Under the pieces are notes generated by a model. That model was not told the DNA's origin. It saw only the letters and a list, made by a program, of their open reading frames with translations, and did not search any database. From Diplosphaera chodatii (taxonomy: Eukaryota > Chlorophyta > Trebouxiophyceae > Prasiolales > Stichococcaceae), in contig JAALGY010000033.1 of assembly GCA_032358165.1 (NCBI GenBank), positions 1,364,001 to 1,428,000 on the forward strand: DNA of 64,000 nt, read 5' to 3'. Each line of letters starts with the position of its first letter. Positions within the stretch are counted from its first letter, which is position 1. Position numbers and translations under genes: made by a program. This document shows, in pieces, positions 1-11,896 of this stretch.

Positions 1-471
1 CGGGGCACGCGCGTCGCTGGACTGCCTACAACGTCCACCTCCTGATGCCAGCTGTCGTCCCCAGGCCCCGTTGCAGCTGTCAGACGGCTGGGTTATCGGC
101 TAACATCAGCCAAAAGCAACTTGTAAAGCGCAAGCTCGGTTGTTCAAGACAGAACATGGCTTCACATCGGTGACCTTGGACCACCTGTGGTATGCAGCTG
201 CAACCCGGTATCAACCTGATTGTTGTGAACCGACGATCATGCGTCTGCGTAGCCAAGTGCGACACGACTACAACAAGCGTGCGGATGGTGCTGCTCGGCA
301 AGCGCTCAGCTATAAATGGTGCATCGGCCTGGGAACATTTGCGTTTTGCGCGACCGGCGGTAGGAGCATGGAAGCAGCAGGTGCGACAGTGGTCACCCAC
401 CAGCAGACCCACCGTCTGCCGACCCTGTGGTTGTCGTGTCTGTGACTGGACAGTAGCGTAGATCGGTGACA

Positions 472-753
472 ATGGCGGGCGTTGCTGTGGATGGCAGCCC
501 CTGGGTCACCGGCCTGCAAGCGAGTGGCGTCGTGGTTGCCACCCTGACCTGCACCGTCATCGGGGCCTCGCTCGCCGCACGTGCCATTTCCAGGAGGGCC
601 TTGGAGTCTGGCGCCAATGACTTCACGGCGCCTACCCAGCGGCGGCGCTTCACTCCAGAGGAATACTCAGCAGCACAGCAGCAGCAACCAACCGAGTGGA
701 AGGAGGAGCCCGAGACGCTGTACGAGCAGCAGCCCAGCGAGGATAGCAAGTGA
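472..753 (+). CDS. small single-pass membrane protein, hypothetical
   Basis: A 93-codon open frame starts at the ATG at 472; a GTG codon at 466 is in frame but an unlikely eukaryotic start. Residues about 12-35 form one hydrophobic helix rich in Val, Ala, Thr and Gly (VVVATLTCTVIGAS), followed by basic residues (RAISRR) and then a hydrophilic tail with several Gln, Glu and Pro. This is the layout of a small N-in or mitochondrial/plastid inner-membrane anchored protein, but I recognise no family. It could also be the last exon of a longer gene that begins upstream of the window, because the left edge cuts the context. No TGTAA signal lies in the next 350 bases. The next gene lies on the opposite strand and converges on it. 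Confidence 0.5.
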   Translation: MAGVAVDGSPWVTGLQASGVVVATLTCTVIGASLAARAISRRALESGANDFTAPTQRRRFTPEEYSAAQQQQPTEWKEEPETLYEQQPSEDSK

Positions 754-1044
754 GGTTCTAGTATGCTGATCGTCCGGTGTGGACATATGGTCAGGTTGGC
801 GCCAGATTGAATGATGAGAGAGCGTCTGCACTGGAACTTCAGACACTTCAGCATCTCATGAGGATACTGGGGTGGTAAATAGTGGTTCGTGTAGATGTGA
901 GAAGATGTGGGTCGCTCATTGCTTTGCAGCAAATCAACCAAGTGAACACGGTTGAGTTTCTGCTGTTTGCCACAGCCATATGTTAGCCTTCGTAATTGAC
1001 TGCAGTACGCGATCTTGTAGTGCAATGCCTTCTGCATGCTTCAA

Positions 1045-1049
1045 TTACA
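1045..1049 (-). terminator. TGTAA polyadenylation signal of the AT-hook-like gene
   Basis: TTACA on the plus strand reads TGTAA on the minus strand, 430 bases past the stop of the minus-strand gene at 1479. TGTAA is the usual poly(A) signal of green algal nuclear genes. The pentamer is short, so the assignment rests on position. Confidence 0.4.
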
Positions 1050-1478
1050 GCTGATCAAGCAAGCATGTGCATTAGATACTGAGGTAGGGCAGATACTTGC
1101 ATGTACGCCACGAAACGTCAGCAGCACTTTGGTTGCATGAATGCCAGTCCTCATCTATGCTAGGCGCTGCTATTCAATTGAGACTTCCGCTCTCGCCTGC
1201 CCTCTGCCCGGACATGATCCGATGCCGATGAAAATCCGAAGCAGCATGCAGCTACGTTCGCCAGTTCTGCACACAGCCGGCGCCTGGTTCGCGCCATGGC
1301 TGCCAGAGATAAATGGAGTAGCCCAAACAGGGCGCCCTTTCAGCACATTCTTTCAGGCTGATGAAGTTGCGCCACGATCCCTCTGAATATGGAAGCTGCC
1401 AGCAGCACGCTGCTGTTGCCGTGTCTTCTGTCTCCAAGAAGTGGGCCAGCGCTTTGGTCTGACCCTCCGCAGCCCAGC

Positions 1479-4400
1479 TTACGAGCCGGCAACCACATAG
1501 TAATGCTTGACGCCCGCTCGGTCGATGATGATGCGCCGCGTCTGGCCCCGCCGCCAGTCGGGGGCCCACACTCCCCGGTCGTCGACCTGCGCTGGGCAGG
1601 CCATGGCTTAGCATTCGTAAGGACGAGGCAACCCGCTGAAAGTTGAGCAGCTAAGGGGCAAGACCTAGAGCAGCCAGTGTGACCTAGGAGCGTCAGCAAA
1701 GTTGGCCCCACCTTGCCCGACTTGACAGGGACAAGGGTGCCTGGCTTGGGCTTCAGCCCCAGCAGCATCTCCGCCTCCGACTCGTCCATCGGCTCCTCAG
1801 CTCCGGCTGCAAGTCGCAGCGGAGGACACTCGGGCAAGGCAACAGATGTGAGGGCGCATGTTGCAGCAGGCGTCTGTCGGTGCTGGTGACCGTCAGCTCG
1901 CGCATCTTCTTGACATGGGCATCATGATGCCTGATGGAACAGGACATGGCGCGAGGATCCTGCTACCTGGATAAGAGCGGTTGCGGGTCTGTCTGCCAGG
2001 TGGGCTGCTGGGGCCGGCGCCGTCGCCGTTGAGCAGCGCGTCCAGCTCAGGTAGGCTGCCAGCGCCATTTGCGTCGTCCCCGTCATCGTCGGCGTGCGCG
2101 ACCGCCCCGCCTGTCAGCCCCGAGTCATCGGGCTCCATGGCGCCATTGGCGATGGCCACCGCTGCTGTCTCTGCCGTGGCGTCTGCCAGGCTGCGGGCGG
2201 TGGCGGGCGGGTAGCGGCCGCCGCCTGGCGTCGGCAGCACCATCCCGGCAGCGCGTGCCGCCTCGGGCGAGGGCAGCTCCTGTATGTAGCCCCCACTCCC
2301 TCAAACATCTTGCCATTGGTGTGCGCTTGACACCTGGCACCTGACCAACTAGTCCCATCAAGAACACACCAATGATCAGGAGCGAGCTGTTAGACCCTAG
2401 CAACAGAATACTATTGCAACTCGAATGGTACTGATCGTGCTCAACGATGTCAACTCGCGTACCGGACTGCCGGACTCCTCCTGCTCGGCGGCCAGCAGCA
2501 GCGCCTCTGCCTTGTTGGCGGGCATCCTCTTCTCGTTGCCCCTGCCCTCCGCCGCCTCCGCAAGCGCCTGCTGCCGCATCACCGCGCGCGTCTGCTGCCG
2601 CCGCCAGTTCCACGGCCGCACGCCCGGCGGCGGGGGCACCTGCGCCGTGACACAGCCTCGCCTGAGCTCTGGAGCATCTGAACCAGTTTCAGCAGTCATA
2701 CTCCCGGTTGCAGGGTGTAGCAGAGCCGCACTGCATTCCGCACATGACATGCTGTGGTGCAAGGGATCGGGTGGCTGAGGTGATGCGCGATGGTCAAGCC
2801 CCACCTTGAGCGCCTCCTCGAGCGTCATGACCTGGCCCGGCTGCAGATCCGGCAGCCCCTTTGTGCGCGGCCGCCCGCGCCGCCTGCGCTGCTGCAGGGC
2901 CGGGTGCACCCCCGGGCTGTTGTCGATGCCCTGCGCACCGCAGCCAACATGCTGAATATCTGCAGCTGGCTGCTGAAGTCAACTGTCATACGTCCAGATG
3001 GGTGCATCAACAAGCTCTGCATGCTGATCAGGCCATGGCACTACTGCAAATATGTTGGAACATAGGCACTGCCGCATGAGTGACGTGTCCCCGTACCGTG
3101 TCCACAGGTGACCGCTTGGGCTTCTGTGGCGCTTCTGGCGGTTTGGGCAGCTTGGCCGCAGCCCGCGCTGCCTCCACTGCCGTCATCCCTTGGGACGGGT
3201 CAATTGCTGGCATGCGTGCTGGCGGCACGCCACTGGCACGAGCAGCTTCTGTCGCTGCCAAGATGGGCTGCAGCTGCTGGAGGATGATGAACGGGCCAAT
3301 CTGGAAGTAGCACACAAGCTCCAATAGTGATGACACGAGGTACGCAACCACTGTAAGCAAAATCGTGTGGATGGGTCAGACTGCTGTTGCAATGATGTAG
3401 TAGCACTGACCGGCGCTGCGGGCAGGATGGGCTTCGGCCGTTGCTGCTCCTCGGGCTCAGGCTTCGACTGCGCCGCACCTGCTGCCCCTGTGGCACCCGA
3501 GGGACCGGGGACACCATTGGGCCGGCTGCCGGACGCTGCTGCTGCTGCTGCAGCGGCGGCCTGAAGCGGCAGGGCGACATGTCAAACATGGCAGGCTGCT
3601 GTGTGGCGTCAGCTGCAACAGCGAAAGAAACATTGCACACGGTCACTGCGCTCCCACCTCCATCGCTGCCCGCTGGTGAGGAGCAAACCAGGCCACTGGG
3701 GCTTTGGCAGGCTGCGCTGCTTGGCCTGCTGCCCCCTGGCCAGGTGCTGGCCCGCTGTTGATGGGGCCATGCAGCCCCATGCGAATCGCCTCCTCCATGT
3801 AGATTGGTACCTGAACAGCAGGTCGCACATGCTGCTGGCTGAAAGCTTCTTTCGACGGCTGCTGTGCACACAGGCTAGCAGGAATGCGAGCCAGCGTCCA
3901 TACGAAGCAAAACAGCACCTCGCGCTGCCATGCGCGGCGGTGGCCATTCCATGGGCGGCCACGAGCAGCTCCGTCTGGCTGCACTGCTGCTCCTGCACTC
4001 GGAACGATTCACGCATCAGCGCAGCGTTGCCGAGCACAACAGTCATGCCTGGCAATGTTGGAATGGCCGCATGATGACGACAACGAAGGACAGGAGTGCA
4101 TGCAACGATGCATGTACCTGTAGTTGCGGAAGTTGCATGTGGGAAACCTGGCACGCCAGCAGCAGCCGGTAGGGGCAGGCTGGGCTGCAGGAGCTGCTCT
4201 AAGGGGTCTGGGATGCAGGGGTCCTCCATGAACGCCCGGACGGTGCTGATGAAGGGGTTGGTCGTCACCGGTACCGTGTGCCACTGCCCCGCCGCCGGCA
4301 GCAGGGCTGCGGCCCGGGACAGGATGGGGCTGATCTCGTCCGCCGCTGCGGCTGCTGACGAGGGGAGCAGAGACGCTGGCGGCTGCAGCTGCAGCCAGCT

Positions 4401-5975
4401 GCCGTCAAAGCCGTCAGAGGCGCTGAGGCCCAGCGAATCGGCCACATGGTGGTCCACGCGGTGTTGGTCGCACGCTGCCGAGCCTTGCCAGGGCTGCCCT
4501 GCCGGCCTGGCCGCCTGGGCCAGCGGGCTGCTCGACTGCAGGGCTGCCACAGCACGCGGCTGGCCGGCAGGCGGCCTGGCCTGTGCAGCAGCAGCGGGTA
4601 ACGGCCGCAGCCGGCTCTCCGCCCCACGCTCGGGCTGCTGTGGAGATGACGGCACTTTGTGCACATGGAAGAGGCTGGGCGTGTCCGCCTCGCTGCTGGA
4701 GGACGCCGCGGGTGAGGCGCCAGCACCCTGCAAGGAGGGGCCTGCAGCGCCGGGAGCTGGCGCCGCCCGCGCCGCGACTCCGGCAGCCGCTGCCGCTGAT
4801 GGCGAGCTACGCGCGGTGGAGGCGCTCTCCCCGGCGGGCCTGCCAGAGGTGCGTGCGGCGCGGCGGCGGGCTGCCTCGGCGGCGCGGTCCTTGGCTGACG
4901 CCAGCTGGCGGCCCTCCGGCAGGTTCATCAGGCGCTCCGGGGGGTGGCGTGGGCGCTTGGGGCGCGTCGGCATCGGCGCCAGCTGCAGCGGCGGCTGCTG
5001 CACGGACGGCCGGCCCTCCGCACCCGTGCGCGCCGCCGAGCTGGCAGCTGGCGCATACGCTGTTGTGTCGGCTGCGGGCATCGGGGGGGCCGGCTGCTCC
5101 TGCTGCTGCGGGTGCTGTTGCTGCTGAGGCTGGCGCTGCTGCTCCTGGCTGGCCGAGCGTTTGCGGGGCGTCAGCCTGCCACCGGAGCCGCTTGCCTTGC
5201 CAGCGGCGCTGCCTGGTGCCTTCCTGCTTCTGCCGGCGTCAATATGGCTGCTGGATCCCGGCTGTGAAGGCTGAGGACTCGCCGCGCCTGGTGATGCAGC
5301 TGCCCTCACGGGAGCCGCCGCTTTGGGCGCAGGCTGCACGCTGCCCTCTGCCACTCTCGACGGCATCCTCGATGGCGAGGGCTTGGGCGACTTGACTGCT
5401 GGAGACCCAAGCTGCGGGCCGGGCGGCTCGTGCATGAGCAGCGTGGGCGGCCTGCGGGCGCGCTTGCCGTCCACCACGGGCGCGGCCAGGGCCGACACCT
5501 CCGAGGCCAGGCGCTTGCTGAGGGTGGCCCTGCCAGGCGAGCTGGGCCGCGAGCTGCCGGGAGAGCCCACCCTGCGGCGGCCCCGACCGGGGCTGCCATC
5601 GACCGTGGCTGCCCTTGCTGTCTGCTTTCTCAACAAGCCGGCACCTGCTGTGTCACTGTGCACCTGCGGCTTGCGCGGCTGCTGAGCTGCCTGTTGGCGA
5701 AGCGTGCCAGGCATGCTGTCCTTGAGCGCGCCCCGCTGCTGTCCCCTTTCGCTGTTCGATGGCTGGTCATCTGGGGCGTCCAGTGCGATGCCAAGCAGGG
5801 GCTGCGCCGGCCTGGCGCTGCCATTGGCCCTCTGCGGTGCCCCAGGGTCGACATCTGCCAACGCAGGTGCCGTCTGCTTTGCTGAATGTGCGTGTTCGGC
5901 ATCTGTGGTGGGCTGGTCCTTGGATGCGGCGTCAGCAACTCCCCGGCGCAGCGCTCCGCTCAGCCAGCTGAACAT
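1479..5975 (-). CDS. large disordered nuclear-type protein with an AT-hook-like motif
   Basis: Multi-exon minus-strand gene, about 1,100 residues. The start ATG (5975) begins MFSWLSGALRR, and the first exon (5975-4148) codes for 609 residues of Ala/Pro/Ser/Gln-rich sequence. Further exons that agree in phase are 3861-3658, 3560-3411, 3300-3097, 2930-2805, 2639-2463, 2279-1967, 1806-1712 and 1586-1479; an exon beginning at 4048 is probable but its end is unresolved. The 2930-2805 exon carries RRRRGRPRTK, a match to the RGRP core of an AT-hook, and exon 1 has several Arg/Lys clusters that could act as nuclear localisation signals. The ends are the conserved-looking parts: an acidic stretch (PMDESEAEMLLG) and a final exon ending KHYYVVAGS. 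No catalytic domain was recognised. A DNA-binding or chromatin scaffold role is only an inference. The long plus-strand open frames across exon 1 are shadows of its GC-rich codons. Confidence 0.6.
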
Positions 5976-7266
5976 CAGGCCGGAGCCCTGCACAGCAAGG
6001 AAATTTGAAGATCCGGAAGAAGTGTGGCAAGGTCTTCCTGGGGCGCGCTGGGTGTGCTGAGCACACTCGACGCTGCAGCAAAGTGTGTTCTGGAGGGAGT
6101 TTCGGAGGCATGTCTGGGTGCTGAGGCACCGCCCGGCACTGGCACCATGCACACTCTCGCATCAATTATGTAAACATGCAAGATCAGGTTGCTTCTAGGC
6201 TGATGATGCGGCGCACAGCAGGACTCCTGGGCCAAATGGAGTGATGCCAGAGCAGGCAGATGGCTGAAGCACAAGCCTGCATCCGCGCAGCCAGTGGAAC
6301 GACCTAAACCTCTGTGCAAATGCCTGAACGATGCGGCATCATCAAGCGTACCTGGGCTGCAAGGGCACGTCAGTTGACTGCTTGCAAACTATGATGCACA
6401 ACATGGGATACAGCCAGCCAGCCCGCGCAGCTTGTGCACATCCGGAGGTCAGCGAAGCCGACCTGCGGGCTTTTACCCAGTGCAGGATGCGGACTGTGTG
6501 AAGCCTCACGCTGCAAAGCCAGAAGTGCTGATGCAATGTGGAGTCCCGCCGGAAGGCAGAAAGCAGGAAGTAGCAGGCAGAGTGTGCGAGTCTAAACCCT
6601 AGCCGTGCGTGCGAAGCGTTGCACTCGTTCTAGAGTCACAGCAGATTTCCATTCCCCTTGCTCTTTGCTGCGACTCTCAGCGCTCTTGTTCCTGCTGAAG
6701 CGCGACTCTCAGACTGGCCTTCGAAAGCTGGCTGTAAAGTCACCAAGAACGGCCATCCTACATACGCGGGCCGTCCGAGGTGAAGCGCGGCGCATACCGC
6801 AGGACTGCTAAGGGGGCAGTTGCAACCCCAGCGGCGTCAGGGCTCATTGCACCTCGGCCCGGTTTCAGCGCACTCTTTGTTCGCGGCATTCACGGCTTTT
6901 CTGCTGCTCAGGCGGCTGCACAAGTATCCAAGCGTGCCCAGCACCAACCTGAGACGCCCTGGACAGCCTCCGGCGACGTCTCGGTTCAAAACCTGTTGGC
7001 TCGCTCTGCCCACTCAGCGTTAGGTGCGTGCGGCGGACCAGTGCAGTCGTTTGCGGTGGATCTGCCGCTCTGCGAGCACGCACGACGTCCAAGCCAGTGT
7101 TCTGAGCGCCCTGTCACCCGGTGACTCAGTCCTTGGGTGGGCTGCACCTGCAGGTCTGTCACCGGCTGTTCAGCACCTATGGCACCGCGGTTGTCCACAT
7201 CGCTGTGTCTTGTCTACTGTGTGTTTGCTCTACTGACATGTCGTCTCGTCCTGTGCAGGAAAAGCC
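5976..7266. promoter_or_regulatory. shared upstream region of two divergent genes, with a probable 5'UTR intron
   Basis: No coding exon is supported here. The region separates the start of the minus-strand AT-hook-like gene from the plus-strand Cys4-module gene. A strong pyrimidine-rich acceptor ends at 7258, eight bases before the ATG at 7267, so the plus-strand gene probably has an intron in its 5' leader or a further upstream exon. Confidence 0.35.
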
Positions 7267-10200
7267 ATGGATTACGGGCAGCCTGGCGAGGTGGCCCAGG
7301 CTGTGGGGCACCTGCACCCGGCCTTGCAGGAGGCTGGTGAGCCAGGCCCAAAGCGCCAGCGCCTCAACGGCGACGCGGCAGACCTGGCAGACGCAGGGCA
7401 GCAGCCCGCCGGACTGCACCCCCAGGTGACGCCGTGCATGCTTTGTTGTTACACATCACGCTGCGTGTGCTGCTCGATGCTGCTCCCTTTTGGAAGCCAC
7501 ATGCTGTTGCTAACCGACCTTGCTTGCGCTGTCCTGAAGGACATGCAGGCCGAGCTGGACCAGCACGTCGATGTGCAGAGCTACAATGCCCAGGCGGCCG
7601 GCGGGCAGTATGAGCAGCAGTATGACCCGCATGCCGGGCAGCAGCAGGCCTACGAGCAGCAGCAGCCGCTGGACGCGCAGCAGTACGACCCAGCGCAGCT
7701 GGCGCAGCTGCAGGAGCATCACGCAGCGGCGGCCTCCGCGCAGCAGGGGCAGGACCCCATCTCTGCACTGCTTGCCGCCGGCGAGGCCGTGGGGGACCCC
7801 AATGCTGGAGACGGGGATGTGGACATCGACGTGAGTCATGGCTGGCTGTTTGGTGCCTGGTGCAGTGGTGTCAAGAGGCTGCCATGCTGATACAGACGGG
7901 GTGGGCCCACTCTACTTGTATGCTGTGTGTACACTACGGCAGGCAGGTTGGGCAAGGCATTGCGGGTCTGAGCATTGCATCTGTCCTGACTCTTGTAGGG
8001 CACCGACCCCAATGCGGACGGCCGTGTGAAGAAGTGCCAGCAGTGCCAGCACGAGAAGCCGGTGAGCGACTTTAACAGGGAGGAGCGCAATGCCGACCAG
8101 CTCAGCAACAAGTGCAAGGGCTGCCGCAAGGCCGGCATGAAGCAGGTGCGCACAGCACAAAGCTGCTTGCAGCTTGCCACTGATTGGCCTTGCTGATTCT
8201 GTCGGCTGCCAGCACACGAGGAAGCACGAGGGTCTGGCGTAAACGCTGTGACCCATTTGCTGCAGCACCCCCAGCCGACGGTCACTCAGAAGCAGTGCAA
8301 GAAGTGCAACATCATCAAGCATGCCTCCGAGTTCTGCAAGAGCAAGTGGGGCGTTGACGGCCTGCACAGCAGGTGTGTCTGCCTCAGTGACGCAAGCCAT
8401 CACCTGCATGCTCAGATCTTGCTGCATTGCATGCACGGCACGCGACAAAGTCAACCTGCTGGTTTATCGTCTTACACAATCCTTCCAGGTGCAAGGAGTG
8501 CATCCGCGAGGCGCTCCCAATGACGGAGGTGCCGACGGTCGAGCGCAAGCAGTGCAGCAAGTGCCACATGGAGAAGCCGGCCACGGAGTTTGACCGCTAC
8601 AAGCGCACAGCTGACGGATTGCAGAGCCAGTGCAAGGCCTGCATGAAGGTAAGCTGCAGCTCCGTCGCTTCCTGATGTCAAGTCTGCTGCGGCCTGGTGT
8701 TCTTGGATCCTACCAGCTCTGTTTCCGGTGGCAAGTTGCACTGTTGTGCGAGTGCACAGTCGATCATGCACGCATCAAGCCGTTGCATCACCGCTGTGCA
8801 GAATGCACGGACGATGGTATCGGAGCCGACGGTGTCACACAAACGCTGCACCAAATGCCGCATCACCAAGGCGTCAACGGAGTTCTTTCGCTTCAAGTTC
8901 TCCTCCGATGGGCTGCAGTCGTACTGCAAGGTGAGCTGTTGCTCTGCCAACAGCGGCTTGATAGCTCTTCAGTGCGGCTTCAGACTTGGACAACGTATGT
9001 TGCCTGTAAAGTATCCTGTACAGGCCCTTGCACGTGTCGACATGTTCACAGACGCTTGCATCACGTTTTGACGCCCCGCAGGCCTGCAAAAATGCGTCGC
9101 GAGCCAAACAGGCGCAGCTGGCGGCGGCGGCCAAGGAGGCCGAGGTGGCGGCGGCGCCCATGCAGCAGCTGGGCGCGATGCAGCTGCCGGAGGTGCAGCA
9201 GCTGCAGGCCGGCATTGCGCTGGATGCCGGCGTGCACAACCCGATGTTCGCTGGCATGCTGTCGGCGCAGGACCCGGGTGTGTGATGTCTCAGCGCCGTT
9301 TGAAATTGCCCAGCAAATGTGGTCAATGTGTTCCCTCCTCCCAGCGAAACGATCTGCGCCAATGCAGCCAAATACGGTTCTTATGATCTTCCGTTGCATG
9401 TGCAGTCGCAGCTGCAGCAGCAGCTGCATCGCAGGGCTTAGCGCCCAGTACACAGCCCGCGCCTTGGGATCAGAATGCAGGGGTAGCGCCGCAGCAGGCC
9501 GCGCCGCCGTTGCAGCCGGCCGCGCCTGGGCAGGAGACGCTCAAGAGCTGCCCGCAGTGCCAGGAGGTCCGCTCCACCAGCCAGTTTCGCGCCGTAGCGG
9601 GCAGCCCCGATGGCCTCGCCATCATGTGCCAGCAGTGCGAGCAGGTATGGCCGCTGGAAAAGGCTGCCACCCTTATGACCCGAAGCATCAAGTGCCTTTG
9701 TCCCTGCTCGCTGGTGTGCACCTGTAATGGCAGCAGTTCAACCTGCCGGGCATGCTATCGACAGTGCTCTTATCCTTCTGCTGCACTTCATGCCTCCCTG
9801 ATCTTGGCTCAGCAAGTTAGTCCACTGCACGTCTTGTGCTGCAGACTGCTCGAGAGCAGGCTGCGCAGGCAGCATCCAGCGGCGTCCTGCCTTCAGAGAA
9901 GCAGTGCAGCAAGTGCCATCAGGTATCTGCCTGCAACGACCTTGTTCCACAACTGGTTTAAGCATGTCAAGTGTTTACGGACTTGAGTGTCTCAACACCA
10001 CTGCACAACTTTCTGCTGACTCCCTGCCACAGGTGCAGCCAGCAGACCAGTTTTACCGCAACAAGCACACCACCGACAAGCTGGAGAGCCAGTGCAAGCA
10101 GTGCAAGCGCTCGGCGCTGCAGAATGTGACGACGCCGACGGTGGAGCAGAAGAAGTGCAGCAAGTGCGGGGAAGTGCGGGCCGCCAACTGCTTCGACCGC

Positions 10201-11111
10201 TACAAGCGCACCTCCGACGGGCTGCAGTCCCAGTGCAAGGACTGCATGAAGGTGCTCAGGCCGCCTCTGCATGCACTGACTGACTGCCTGCTGCCACACT
10301 GGCCACCCCCGCCTTTGTACCTGGCAGAGAGGCCTGCCCTCCGAGGCAAAGGATGCTGAGCTGCTCAGCAAGTACAGGCTAGTTCAACTGCAATTCACTC
10401 GACACCGTGCCACTTTGCAGGCAGCTCGCCCTGTGGTGAAGCAGCCCACAGTGGTGGAGAAGCCCTGCAGCAAGTGCCATGTGCTCAAGGCTGCGAGCGA
10501 GTTCTTCCGCCGCGAGCAGAGCCACGATGGCTTGCAGTCCTGGTGCCGCGCCTGCAAGAACGCTGCTCGCCAGGCGCAGGTGCGACCCCTCATGTATGCA
10601 GGCAATGGAAATTCTGACATACTTGTGTGGTTGCCTATCAACTCCCATGCTCTGGCCTGTGGTACTGGCAGGGGTTGGATCGTCCAGCTGCATTGACGCT
10701 TCTGGAATGCGTCGCAGGAACCACGGCCTGTGGGCCAGAATGCCCCAAATATGCCTCCGATGGCGCTGCCACCCGCCCAGATGCCTGTGCACGGTATGGT
10801 GTCGTCGATTGTCGTCGTGCATGCTGCTGCAATTGTTTCCCCTGACGATGCAGGAAGTTGCCGCATCCTCCCGTCGTCTGACACTTGCGTCGCAAAACTG
10901 TGCAGACATGCTGGTGGCGCAGTACCAGCAGCAGGGGCAGGAGCAGCAGCAGCTACAGCAGCACTACTCGCAGCAGGTGCAGGGCTATGCCCAGCAGGTG
11001 CCGGACCCGGGGCAGGTGCAGATGCCGTTCCAGCCGGCAGAGGCGGAGAAGTCACAGGGCATGCCTGAGCAGCAGATGCCGCCGCCGGAGCAGCATGTTG
11101 CAGCAGCTTGA
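7267..11111 (+). CDS. protein with eight tandem Cys4 zinc-binding-like modules
   Basis: Thirteen exons join in phase to 721 aa: 7267-7425, 7540-7830, 7999-8145, 8266-8372, 8489-8648, 8802-8930, 9082-9277, 9406-9644, 9845-9922, 10033-10251, 10421-10579, 10718-10793, 10906-11111. The first 150 residues and the tail are Gln/Ala-rich. Between them are eight modules of the strict form C-x2-C-x22-C-x2-C, with Phe at position 9 of the loop and usually D-G-L-Q-S before the second Cys pair (for example CSKCHMEKPATEF). Four closely spaced Cys suggest one zinc per module. Similar CxxC...DGL...CxxC segments occur, from memory, at the N-termini of some phage HNH/endonuclease-VII-like proteins, but no HNH domain is visible here. 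Nucleic-acid binding is an inference. Splice models are well supported because the 22-residue spacing is kept across introns in modules 2, 4 and 6. A related gene lies at 21,991-23,800. Confidence 0.85.
8032..10558 (+). repeat. array of eight Cys4 modules encoded over nine exons
   Basis: The modules lie approximately at 8035-8126 (exon 3), exons 4-5, exon 5, exons 6-7, exon 8, exons 9-10, exon 10 and exon 11. All keep 22 residues between the two CxxC pairs. Modules 3 and 7 share the loop string FDRYKRT and are probably the most recent duplicates. Modules 1, 3, 5, 7 and 8 are each uninterrupted within an exon, whereas modules 2, 4 and 6 are split by introns. Confidence 0.8.
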
Positions 11112-11416
11112 TGCGGCTTGGGCTTCAGCCTATGGTCCCAATGCGTAACGTGTGCCTTGATCCTTGCGGCAGTCTAACAAATCGATGCAGACTTGCAGCA
11201 GCGCCATGCCGCTGTTGCCAGATGCCTTGTGTCCGCAACCTTAGGTGGTGTTTGAGGCGTCGGTCCTCTGAAGACCTGTCTGACATGCTGGCCGCTGTGA
11301 TTCACGATGCAAACCTAAGACAGCACTTGGGCAAACATGTGTTGGGCGGCCAGCCGTCCCGCAAGCATGCAACACATGTGGACGACTTCCGACTGCCTAG
11401 CATGGCAGCTTGGCGG

Positions 11417-11421
11417 TGTAA
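11417..11421 (+). terminator. TGTAA polyadenylation signal of the Cys4-module gene
   Basis: TGTAA lies 306 bases past the stop at 11111. The stretch 11112-11896 otherwise shows no coding exon; it holds this 3'UTR and the leader of the FAM91 gene. Confidence 0.4.
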
Positions 11422-11896
11422 AGCATACAGTGCACAGCGGCGGCGGACGACGAGCATGTGTCAGCGAACAGCGACCCGGCAGCATTACGGAGCACGGTCT
11501 GAGCAGTAGGTGGCCAGAATATGGGTGTATCAGCTGGCTCGATGTCCCAAGCACGGGAAGCTGGAAGCTCGGCAAAGCATGTCGTGATGGGCATGTGTAG
11601 AGCTGGTGGCCTGGTGCAGAACGCCAAGTGCGCTGTGATCAATCTGCAAAGAGCCTGGATCATCTGATTATCAGATTGCTATTTGCCATCATCGAAGGGC
11701 CCTAGTGTCGCGGCTTGAGGTTTGAACTTCCAGGAGGCCGTGATCTAACTGTCCACGTCCGGGTGTACAATTTGCTCAGTCGCTTCGCTGTTCCAATGCA
11801 TCATCAATAGCGTCCGTGTATATCGCAATGCCAATATGATGTCCAACAGCGCCATTTGCAAGACGGCTGAGATCTGCTCATGAGCGTGCCACCGTC

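Noticed and set aside
1..471. Several overlapping frames on both strands at the left edge
   Set aside because: No motif or exon structure; they overlap each other in different frames and may include an upstream exon that cannot be judged at a window edge.
4096..5395. Long plus-strand open frames (343 and 270 codons) opposite exon 1 of the AT-hook-like gene
   Set aside because: They mirror GC-rich codons of the minus-strand exon, show no motif and have no splice-consistent continuation.
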